Assembly: GCA_015487535.1 (NCBI GenBank) | Contig: WFPN01000015.1 | Location: 1 to 5,140, forward strand | Origin: Aquificaceae bacterium | GTDB taxonomy: Bacteria; Aquificota; Aquificia; Aquificales; Aquificaceae | Direction of reading: 5' to 3' | Length of the DNA: 5,140 nt | Shown here: one piece after another, positions 1 to 5,140 of the stretch | How positions within the stretch are numbered: position 1 is the first letter of the stretch | Layout of the letters: the number at the start of each line of letters is the position of its first letter | Position numbers and translations under genes: made by a program | Notes under the pieces: model-generated | Databases searched by the model: none | Told to the model about the DNA's origin: nothing | Seen by the model: the letters and a program-made list of their open reading frames with translations, nothing else

Positions 1-59
1 ACAGTATCCTCAAAGTCTTCCTTCTTCAAAAGGTCCAAGTGACAATGGGTATCTATCAT
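1..59 (-). CDS. TatD-family metal-dependent hydrolase/DNase, N-terminal fragment
   Basis: Only the first 19 codons and two bases of the next lie in the window; the gene continues past the left edge. The peptide begins MIDTHCHLDLLKKEDFEDT. The opening M-[IL]-D-[TS]-H-x-H-L is the signature of the TatD family (TIM-barrel, amidohydrolase-like fold), and His5 and His7 form the HxH pair that binds one of the catalytic divalent metals. TatD proteins are cytoplasmic metal-dependent hydrolases with 3'-5' DNase activity shown for several members; they usually have about 255-265 residues. The ATG at 59-57 is the only reasonable start: an in-frame TAA lies five codons upstream with no ATG, GTG or TTG between. 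The best Shine-Dalgarno-like match (AGGAG) is about 20 bases upstream, too far to be a normal site. The gene follows amrB on the same strand after 55 bases, so co-transcription is likely. The subfamily cannot be judged from so short a piece. Confidence 0.85.
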   Translation of the reverse strand, partial: MIDTHCHLDLLKKEDFEDT

Positions 60-66
60 TGCAGGG

Positions 67-99
67 AGTATATATTAAGCTCTCCTGAAAGATTGACAA
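67..99 (-). promoter_or_regulatory. possible promoter for the TatD-family gene
   Basis: On the minus strand, TTGTCA (99-94) is followed after 16 bases by TAATAT (77-72), which overlaps a second box, TATACT (72-67). The first pair fits a sigma-70 type -35/-10 promoter. The predicted transcript would start near base 65 or just before the ATG at 59, leaving almost no leader and excluding the distant AGGAG. The region is AT-rich by nature and short, so chance is a real alternative; read-through from amrB is equally plausible. Confidence 0.35.
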
Positions 100-114
100 G
101 GGTATGTAGAAACC

Positions 115-915
115 CTAAACAAACACCATACCTGCGTAGGCAACCACCCTGTCGTAGTCCCCGGTAACCTCCCCGGAGTGGGTATAGTCTATCAGGACTC
201 CCTGCCTAGCACCTAGGACCTTTGCCGCTTCGATCCCGACAACCGCAGGGATAAAACCGCACATCGTTATGTTGTACTGAACGCGCTTGAGATAGAGCTC
301 GTCTGTCTGGAGCCTCTCCATGGCGGATATGAGTATCTCGTCCTTTCTCCTCGCCTCGTCTGCAGGTATGTAGTGGGACATGTCCGAGCTTATGACTATA
401 AGAGCATCGAGACCCTGAAGGAGACTCCCTAGAAATCTTCCAAAGTCTCTTGCCCTATCGTAGTCGAGGAATCCCAGGATTATGGGAAGTATCCTGAAAG
501 GACGCTCCGCGTATCTGAAGAGGAAGGGAAGCTGAACTTCAAGGGAGTGCTCGTAGATGTGTGCACTCTCGTCGGGGCTTGCGTGGGGATACTTGAGAAC
601 CTTATCTCTCAGTTCTTCATCTATCTCAACCTCTCCATAGGGGGACTCCCACGCCTCACCGGGGTAAACGGATATCTCGGTTCCCATTCCCGTGTGATTG
701 GGTCCAAGTAGAACTATCCTCTCCGGGATTTGAACCCTCTTGTAAACCGCGCAAGCGGTCTTTCCGGAGTATATAAGTCCCGCATGGGGGACGAGTATAG
801 CCTTCGCGTTTATCTTTTGGCCCGGTTCCTCACCGCAGAGGAGATCAACGAGCTTGTTAAGCTTCTCTACTTCCGCAGGGTAGAAGGTTCCTGCCACAGC
901 CGGTTTTCTCTTCAT
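115..915 (-). CDS. amrB: MEMO1 family protein (AmmeMemoRadiSam system protein B)
   Basis: A complete 266-residue protein, the usual length for bacterial and archaeal MEMO1-family members. The fold is related to class III extradiol dioxygenases (LigB-like). The N-terminus KRKPAVAGTFYP is the family's hallmark opening and fixes the start at 915; the reading frame stays open to 1296, but that extension lies antisense to nuoG and precedes the conserved start. Family blocks seen: PHAG (His44), GPNH (His74), EHSLEVQLPF (His123), SSDMSHY (His181), MCGFIP (Cys219) and DYTHSGEVTGD (His246). His44, His74 and Cys219 match the positions that bind iron in human MEMO1. The biochemical role in bacteria is not established; the name comes from frequent association with AMMECR1-type and radical SAM proteins, neither of which is in this window. 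It has no signal peptide and is probably cytoplasmic. A TatD-family gene follows on the same strand, and nuoG is divergent. No Shine-Dalgarno site is seen within 12 bases of the start. Confidence 0.93.
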   Translation of the reverse strand: MKRKPAVAGTFYPAEVEKLNKLVDLLCGEEPGQKINAKAILVPHAGLIYSGKTACAVYKRVQIPERIVLLGPNHTGMGTEISVYPGEAWESPYGEVEIDEELRDKVLKYPHASPDESAHIYEHSLEVQLPFLFRYAERPFRILPIILGFLDYDRARDFGRFLGSLLQGLDALIVISSDMSHYIPADEARRKDEILISAMERLQTDELYLKRVQYNITMCGFIPAVVGIEAAKVLGARQGVLIDYTHSGEVTGDYDRVVAYAGMVFV

Positions 916-922
916 GGGTATA

Positions 923-951
923 AATATATGACCTCTGGCATTTAGGTTGAA
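923..951 (-). promoter_or_regulatory. probable amrB promoter, start codon immediately downstream
   Basis: On the minus strand TTCAAC (951-946) is followed by a 17-base spacer and TATATT (928-923), a good sigma-70 type arrangement. The end of the -10 box is only seven bases from the ATG at 915, so transcription should begin at about 915-917, giving a leaderless or nearly leaderless message. An archaeal reading (TATA box about 26 bases before the start site) would put the transcript start inside the gene, which supports a bacterial interpretation. Confidence 0.45.
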
Positions 952-988
952 GAAACGCAAACAAAATTTTTCAGTATCATATTCACTC

Positions 989-993
989 GGAGG
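989..993 (+). promoter_or_regulatory. ribosome binding site of nuoG
   Basis: GGAGG, a consensus Shine-Dalgarno core, ends six bases before the ATG at 1000. It fixes the start and shows that this genome uses normal bacterial SD-led initiation for some genes. Confidence 0.88.
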
Positions 994-999
994 CTTGGC

Positions 1000-2886
1000 A
1001 TGGCTGAGAAGGTGAAGATAGTTATAGACGACAAGGAGTACGAGGTTGAGAAAGGCAAAACCGTCCTTCAGGCAGCCCTTGAGAACGGTATAGATATACC
1101 CTACTTCTGCTACCACCCTAGGCTCTCGATAGCGGGCGCGTGCAGGATGTGTGTGGTTTATTGGGAGAACATAAACAGGCTCGTCATATCCTGCAACACA
1201 CCGGTCCAGGACGGAATGATCATAAGAACCCACCATACCAGCGAGCAGGTGAAGGAAAACCAGAAGTACCTCCTCCAGGCTCTGATGACGAGACACCCCC
1301 TCGACTGCCCTATATGTGATAAGGCGGGGGAGTGCGACCTTCAGAACTTCGGAGCCATATACGGACCCCAGAGGCAGGTGGTCCCCATATCAGCTTTAGA
1401 GAAGGAGAGGGAGGAGTACGACTGGGAGAGCGACTTTCTTGAATACTACTCCAACAGATGCGTGGTCTGTTACAGATGCACCAGGGCATGCGACGAGATA
1501 GTGGGTGCCCACGCCCTTTACGTAGAGAGCAGGGGGTTTGACTCGAACATAGTTCCCACCGTCAGACCCATGGACACCTCTACCTGCGAGATGTGTGGGA
1601 TATGCGTTCATGTATGTCCCGTTGGGGCCATAATATCTAAGCCCTTCAAGTTCTGGTCAAGGAGCTGGCTCCTACAGAGGGATACGACCCGTTGCAACCT
1701 CTGTCCTGTGGGTTGCGAGATACAGATTGAGTACGGAGTGGGAGACTGGCGCTCGAAGAGGAAGGTCTATAGAACAAAGCCTACCGAGGATCTCAACATC
1801 TGTGCCAAGGCCTTCTTCGGATACGACGCTTTGAACGTGGACAGACTCTTGAAGCCTTACGCTCACGGAAGGGAAGAGAGCGTCGGAAACCTGGTGAACC
1901 TGCTGAGCTCCATCCTCGGCGTTCACGAGAGGGAGACCGCCTTTGTCCTATCAGGTTTTCTGCCCAACGAGATAATAGACAGCGTTGTAAGTATAGCGAG
2001 GGCTACAAGCAGCTACGTAACTGCTCCACAGACGGCAAACTTCTTCAAGCTCGCAGAAGCACTCGGGGACTACAGACCGCCAACTATAGAGGAGATAAAA
2101 GAGGCTGACTTTTACGTTTTCGTGGGAGAAGACATTACCTCAACGGCCACCGTACTCACCTATTACACAAAGGGCAAGGTTTACAGGGTAGGAAAGGGAG
2201 TTAGGGATGAGAAGTTCGAGCCCGAGGAGATAGAGCTGGAAGATGTAAAGAACCTTCAAGGGAAGGGGGTTGTTGTCGTCAATGCTACATCCCTCGGCGG
2301 CGATCCAGAGATCGGTGAAAAGCTCAGGGAGATACAGGAGAAGGGGCACAGGATTTTACTTCTGCCCAGAGAGGGTAACGTTTACGGCATGTACGAGAGG
2401 ATAAAGGATATATACTCCGACGTGGACGAGGTGGTGAAGAGAGCCCTCGAGGGGGAGATAAGTACCCTGGTCGTCTTCGGAGAGGATCTTGCCGAATACT
2501 ACCCACCCGAAACGATAGAACAGCTCGCCGAGAAGCTCGAGCATCTGATAGTGGCCTCACCCTATGACTTTGGACTCTCCCTAAGGGCAACCATAAAGAT
2601 CCCAATGGCCCTGATGGGGGAAAGCGATGGATCCTTCACAACTCTGTTCGGTGAGGTCAGGGGCAGGAGATTTCTCCCCTGGGCCTTCGATGATATAACC
2701 TTCTGGAGGTATCTGGAGGAGAGCTTCTCAGGTAAGGAAGGAGAGGTGAGGGTGCTGAAGGGAAGCTCCGCACCTCCTCTAAGACCCGAGATCCATCTCT
2801 ACAGGAACAGCTGGATAACCAGTAGGAGTGAGAACCTCACCAAGCTTTACGAGAAGAACAGGGAAGTGAGTGAGTACAGGGTTTAG
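1000..2886 (+). CDS. nuoG: NADH-quinone oxidoreductase subunit G-like iron-sulfur protein
   Basis: A 628-residue electron-transfer protein of the NuoG/Nqo3 family, which in complex I carries electrons from NuoEF through iron-sulfur clusters in the peripheral arm. Domains in order: 2Fe-2S ferredoxin (Cys37, Cys48, Cys51, Cys65; motif CRMC); His-Cys 4Fe-4S ligands (His99, Cys103, Cys106, Cys112; HPLDCPICDKAGECDLQ); a two-cluster 4Fe-4S module (Cys154, 157, 160, 164 and Cys196, 199, 202, 206; the last in CPVGAI); then an N7-type set (Cys232, Cys235, Cys239, Cys268) opening a molybdopterin-oxidoreductase-like domain that runs to the end with no further cysteine. Late blocks such as REGNVYG (457-463) and GSFTTLFGEVRGR (544-556) resemble degenerate molybdopterin-domain motifs. 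It is shorter than E. coli NuoG (about 900) or Thermus Nqo3 (783), the loss being in the C-terminal domain. It has no signal peptide or membrane helix. No other nuo gene is visible nearby, so a role in another NAD(P)H- or ferredoxin-linked complex (hydrogenase or formate dehydrogenase type) remains possible. Confidence 0.9.
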   Translation: MAEKVKIVIDDKEYEVEKGKTVLQAALENGIDIPYFCYHPRLSIAGACRMCVVYWENINRLVISCNTPVQDGMIIRTHHTSEQVKENQKYLLQALMTRHPLDCPICDKAGECDLQNFGAIYGPQRQVVPISALEKEREEYDWESDFLEYYSNRCVVCYRCTRACDEIVGAHALYVESRGFDSNIVPTVRPMDTSTCEMCGICVHVCPVGAIISKPFKFWSRSWLLQRDTTRCNLCPVGCEIQIEYGVGDWRSKRKVYRTKPTEDLNICAKAFFGYDALNVDRLLKPYAHGREESVGNLVNLLSSILGVHERETAFVLSGFLPNEIIDSVVSIARATSSYVTAPQTANFFKLAEALGDYRPPTIEEIKEADFYVFVGEDITSTATVLTYYTKGKVYRVGKGVRDEKFEPEEIELEDVKNLQGKGVVVVNATSLGGDPEIGEKLREIQEKGHRILLLPREGNVYGMYERIKDIYSDVDEVVKRALEGEISTLVVFGEDLAEYYPPETIEQLAEKLEHLIVASPYDFGLSLRATIKIPMALMGESDGSFTTLFGEVRGRRFLPWAFDDITFWRYLEESFSGKEGEVRVLKGSSAPPLRPEIHLYRNSWITSRSENLTKLYEKNREVSEYRV

Positions 2887-2909
2887 AAAATTTAGGTTTT
2901 TAATATAAA
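2882..2909 (+). promoter_or_regulatory. weak candidate promoter before the transglutaminase gene
   Basis: TTTAGA (2882-2887, overlapping the nuoG stop codon) and TATAAA (2904-2909) are 16 bases apart, and TAATAT overlaps the second box. A transcript would start near 2916, next to the Shine-Dalgarno site. The -35 box is poor, and simple read-through from nuoG across the 44-base gap is an equally good explanation. Confidence 0.25.
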
Positions 2910-2917
2910 GCAAAAAA

Positions 2918-2924
2918 GGGAGGT
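2918..2924 (+). promoter_or_regulatory. ribosome binding site of the transglutaminase-like gene
   Basis: GGGAGGT ends six bases before the ATG at 2931. It is a strong Shine-Dalgarno match and supports this start, which also places a complete Tat signal at the N-terminus. Confidence 0.88.
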
Positions 2925-2930
2925 AGAGGG

Positions 2931-3971
2931 ATGAAGCTCTCGAGGAGAAACTTCCTGCTCGGCAGCGTTGCGGTTGCCGCGATTCCAAAGCTGGCCCTTT
3001 CCTCGGAGAGGAGCGTGTCCTTTTCCTACCAAGTAAATATAAAGGAGAGAGGGAAGGCGCGGCTCTGGTTACCCATACCGATCAACACCGAGTATCAAAG
3101 GCTCACGGGGATAAGCATCTCGGGGAACTTTGAAAGCGCAAGGCTAACGCAGGATCCCCTCTACAGAGCTCCGACCCTGTACGTGGAGTTTGGGAACAGG
3201 AAGGAGAAAAGAATAAACGTCCTTCTCTCTACGACGTACAGGGAGAGATCTGTACCCCTCACGGACGCAAACTATAGAGTTCCCGAAAGTCTGGGCCTGT
3301 ATTTAAAGGCAACCCCTCACGTGCCCACGACTGGGAGGGTGAAGGAGCTCGCCGAAGAGATAACTAAGGGAAAGAAGACCCTTTTGGAAAAGGCCTATGC
3401 CATATACGAGTGGGTCGTGGAAAACACGTACAGGGATCCCAAGGTCAAGGGTTGTGGCCCGGGGAACGTGAACGACCTGATAGAGATCTACGAAAGAGAT
3501 GGAAAGATAGGGGGCAAATGCGCCGACCAGAGCTCAGTATTCGTCGCCCTCTGCAGGGCGGTAGGTGTGCCGGCTAGGGAGGTCTTCGGTATAAGGGTAA
3601 GGCCAGCTTATATCTCAAAAACCCTCTCCATCAAAGAAAGCTCCAGAGACCTCACGAAGGCTCAGCACTGCAGGGCGGAGTTTTGGGCAGGGAGATGGAT
3701 ACCGGTCGATCCCGCGGACGTGACCAAGATGAGGCTGAAGGAGAATCTAAAAGAGGGTGATCCAAGGCTGGAGTTCGCCAAAAGGTACCTCTTCGGGAAC
3801 TGGGATCCTCACTGGGTAGCCTTCAACTGGCTCAGGGATGGGGACCTTGAACCCAGACAGGAGGTTTTAAGACCCATGCCCTTTTTTGGCTACCCCTACG
3901 CAGAGGTGAACGGATTTGCTCTCAACTACCTCGAACCCGATAGCTTCGTTTACAGGATCGTCAAGGTGTAA
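2931..3971 (+). CDS. Tat-exported transglutaminase-like (papain-fold) protein
   Basis: A complete 346-residue protein. Residues 4-10 (SRRNFLL) are a twin-arginine motif followed by a short hydrophobic stretch (about 9-23) and a plausible cleavage site after ALS (residues 22-24), so it should be exported folded by the Tat system. Residues 28-125 look like a beta-rich N-terminal domain. The transglutaminase-like domain follows (about 135-265), with the expected catalytic triad: Cys197 in GGKCADQS, His246 in AQHCRAEFW and Asp260 in WIPVDPAD. The block DPKVKGCGPG (169-178) precedes the nucleophile as in bacterial members of this family. Such proteins are thought to be cysteine proteases, amidases or crosslinking enzymes; the substrate here is unknown, with a cell-envelope protein or peptide an inference from export alone. 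Besides Cys197 there are Cys175, Cys208 and Cys247. The gene lies 44 bases after nuoG and 9 bases before the ligase. Nothing links it functionally to either neighbour. Confidence 0.9.
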   Translation: MKLSRRNFLLGSVAVAAIPKLALSSERSVSFSYQVNIKERGKARLWLPIPINTEYQRLTGISISGNFESARLTQDPLYRAPTLYVEFGNRKEKRINVLLSTTYRERSVPLTDANYRVPESLGLYLKATPHVPTTGRVKELAEEITKGKKTLLEKAYAIYEWVVENTYRDPKVKGCGPGNVNDLIEIYERDGKIGGKCADQSSVFVALCRAVGVPAREVFGIRVRPAYISKTLSIKESSRDLTKAQHCRAEFWAGRWIPVDPADVTKMRLKENLKEGDPRLEFAKRYLFGNWDPHWVAFNWLRDGDLEPRQEVLRPMPFFGYPYAEVNGFALNYLEPDSFVYRIVKV

Positions 3972-3980
3972 ACTATTCTT

Positions 3981-5140
3981 GTGGAATATAAGAGACTCGC
4001 TGAGTTCTACGCAAAGATAGAAGGGACTACCAGCAGGACCCAGATGACCGGGCTCCTCGTGGAGCTCTTTAAGGAAACCCCTCCCGAGCTTATAGACAAG
4101 GTCGTATATCTATCGGTGGGCAGGATAGCGCCCGAGTACACGGGGCTTGACTACAACTTTGGAGAGAAGCTCGCTATAAAGGCCTTGTCGGAGGTTCTTG
4201 GGATAGACGAGCACAGTGTTGAGGAGAGGGTTGTAGAGCTGGGGGACCTTGGAGACGCTGGACAGAAACTCTACGAGGAGAAGGGCTTTCAACCCAAGGA
4301 GAGCCTGAGCGTAAAGGAAGTTTACGAGACCCTCCTTCAGATAGCTAAGACCTCCGGGGTTGGTGCCCTCAAGAAAAAGACTGAACTCTTCAAGAAACTC
4401 CTTTCAAAGGCTACTCCCTTGGAGGTCAAGTACCTCCTGAGGACTATAACGGAGAAGTTGAGGCTCGGGATAGGGGACAATACGGTGATGGACGCCCTCG
4501 CCATAGCCTTTACTGGAGACCAGAAGAACAGGGTCCACATAGAGCGGGCGTACAACCTCTCCTCAGACCTCGGATACGTCGCCAGGGTTCTCGTGGAAAA
4601 GGGTCTTGAGGGTATCAAGGCTGTGAAGATAGAGGTGGGAAGACCTATAAGACCCATGCTCGCCGAGAGGATGGCTATACCCTCCCTCATACTCAAGAAG
4701 CTGGGTGGGAAGTGCGGGGCCGAGTACAAGTACGACGGTGAGAGGATACAGGCCCACAGGAAGGGAAACGAGGTCTGGCTATATTCGAGAAGGCTTGAGA
4801 ACATAACCCACCAGTTCCCCGATCTAATAGAGTTCTTGAAGGAGTCCATACCCCACGACTTTATCGTGGAGCTCGAGTGCGTGGTCATAGACCCAGTGAG
4901 CGGTCAGATACAGCCCTTCCAGGTTCTGATGAACAGGAAGGTGAAGTACGTTACACGTTACCACATACTCAAGTATCCCGTCGGAGGCTTTCTCTTTGAC
5001 ATCCTTTACCTGGACGGGGAAGACCTGACCCTGAAGCCCTACCCCGAGAGGAGGGAAACCTTAGAGAGGGTTGTAAAAACTACAGACAGGGTAAACCTCG
5101 CGGTCCGGAAGATCGTGGACAACGTCGAGGATCTGGAGGC
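3981..5140 (+). CDS. lig: ATP-dependent DNA ligase, archaeal type, C-terminus beyond the window
   Basis: The window holds 386 codons plus two bases of an open frame; full-length relatives have about 550-610 residues. Residues 1-220 match the alpha-helical DNA-binding domain of archaeal and eukaryotic ligase I type enzymes (LRLGIGDNTVMDALA near 160-173). RPIRPMLAER (221-230) leads into the nucleotidyltransferase domain. Motif I is KYDGER at 250-255, Lys250 being the residue adenylated by ATP. Further blocks are YSRRLENITHQFPD (268-281), FIVELEC (294-300) and FLFDILYLDG (337-346). The distal nucleotidyltransferase motifs and the OB-fold lie beyond the edge. The enzyme seals nicks in duplex DNA during replication and repair. 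The start is GTG at 3981: homologous enzymes begin at this point, and an in-frame stop lies four codons upstream. AAGGTG (3963-3968) is a weak, 12-base-distant ribosome site, so translational coupling to the preceding gene, whose stop is 9 bases upstream, is likely. Motif III shows E-L-E where E-G-E is usual. Confidence 0.94.
   Translation, partial: MEYKRLAEFYAKIEGTTSRTQMTGLLVELFKETPPELIDKVVYLSVGRIAPEYTGLDYNFGEKLAIKALSEVLGIDEHSVEERVVELGDLGDAGQKLYEEKGFQPKESLSVKEVYETLLQIAKTSGVGALKKKTELFKKLLSKATPLEVKYLLRTITEKLRLGIGDNTVMDALAIAFTGDQKNRVHIERAYNLSSDLGYVARVLVEKGLEGIKAVKIEVGRPIRPMLAERMAIPSLILKKLGGKCGAEYKYDGERIQAHRKGNEVWLYSRRLENITHQFPDLIEFLKESIPHDFIVELECVVIDPVSGQIQPFQVLMNRKVKYVTRYHILKYPVGGFLFDILYLDGEDLTLKPYPERRETLERVVKTTDRVNLAVRKIVDNVEDLE

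Larger units (their letters stand above)
916..999. promoter_or_regulatory. divergent intergenic region between amrB and nuoG
   Basis: This 84-base AT-rich spacer is the only place from which both divergent genes can be started locally. On the minus side a good hexamer pair is visible (listed separately). On the plus side there are TTGAAG (947-952) and TATCAT (975-980), but their 22-base separation is too long for a standard sigma-70 promoter, so I do not call a defined nuoG promoter. TTGAAG overlaps the -35 box of the amrB promoter on the other strand, so the two may compete for polymerase. I see no convincing operator palindrome. Confidence 0.6.

Noticed and set aside
99..116. Inverted repeat AGGGT/ACCCT with an 8-base loop just after the amrB stop codon, considered as a terminator
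   Set aside because: The stem is only five base pairs, no T-run follows, and a possible downstream -35 box overlaps it, so a terminator call is not supported.
730..945. A 71-codon plus-strand open frame inside amrB
   Set aside because: It is antisense to a well-conserved gene, has no Shine-Dalgarno site and no recognisable motif.
916..1296. The amrB reading frame remains open upstream over the 5' part of nuoG, giving a possible 393-residue protein
   Set aside because: The extra 127 residues are antisense to the conserved 2Fe-2S and His-Cys regions of nuoG and resemble no family I recognise, and the family's conserved N-terminus (KRKPAVAGTFYP) begins right after the ATG at 915.
2324..2605. 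Overlapping minus-strand open frames within nuoG
   Set aside because: Arg-, Ser- and Pro-rich shadow translations of the purine-rich sense strand, with no start signal or family resemblance.
1000..2886. Reading the NuoG-like protein as an [FeFe] hydrogenase or an active formate dehydrogenase
   Set aside because: The N-terminal cluster pattern matches, but there is no H-cluster domain, and the C-terminal half has no cysteine to act as a molybdenum or tungsten ligand.
4337..4888. A 183-codon minus-strand open frame within the ligase gene
   Set aside because: It is antisense to conserved ligase motifs including KYDGER; its Ser-, Leu- and Pro-rich content is what the complement of a purine-rich coding strand gives.
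1..5140. An archaeal origin of the whole window, suggested by the ligase and the MEMO1 protein
   Set aside because: NuoG-type subunits are bacterial, the SD sites are bacterial in style, and the box before amrB is placed for a bacterial -10 element and is too close to the start for an archaeal TATA box.

Overview
The window looks like chromosomal DNA of a thermophilic bacterium, most likely a member of the Aquificaceae (Aquifex, Hydrogenobacter, Thermocrinis, Hydrogenivirga and relatives). The signs are as follows. A complex I NuoG-type subunit points to bacteria. The two complete plus-strand genes have strong Shine-Dalgarno sites. The proteins are rich in charged residues, and Arg and Ile codons are mostly AGG/AGA and ATA, as is common in hyperthermophiles. 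There is also an archaeal-type ATP-dependent DNA ligase, which to my knowledge the Aquificae carry although most bacteria rely on the NAD-dependent enzyme. The taxon is inferred from gene content, not from a database match.

Layout: five genes, two of them cut by the window edges, are packed with gaps of 84 bases or fewer. On the minus strand, reading leftwards from base 915, are a MEMO1/AmrB family protein (915 to 115) and then the first 19 codons of a TatD-family metal-dependent hydrolase (59 to the left edge). On the plus strand are a NuoG-like iron-sulfur protein (1000-2886), a Tat-exported transglutaminase-like protein (2931-3971), and an ATP-dependent DNA ligase (3981 to the right edge, C-terminal part missing). 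An 84-base divergent intergenic region (916-999) separates the two strands and should hold promoters for both directions.

Functional reading: the genes do not form one obvious pathway. NuoG is an electron-transfer subunit. The transglutaminase-like protein is exported. The ligase seals DNA nicks and starts only 9 bases after the transglutaminase stop, so these two are probably co-transcribed. On the other strand, AmrB and TatD probably form a small operon of putative metal-dependent enzymes.

The most interesting points are the NuoG iron-sulfur domain, which keeps all eight cysteines of a two-cluster ferredoxin module as well as the later N7-type ligands, and the minus-strand genes, whose promoter-like boxes sit so close to the start codons that leaderless or nearly leaderless messages are possible. 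I found no RNA gene, CRISPR array, insertion sequence or clear terminator, and no gene-free stretch over 300 bases.
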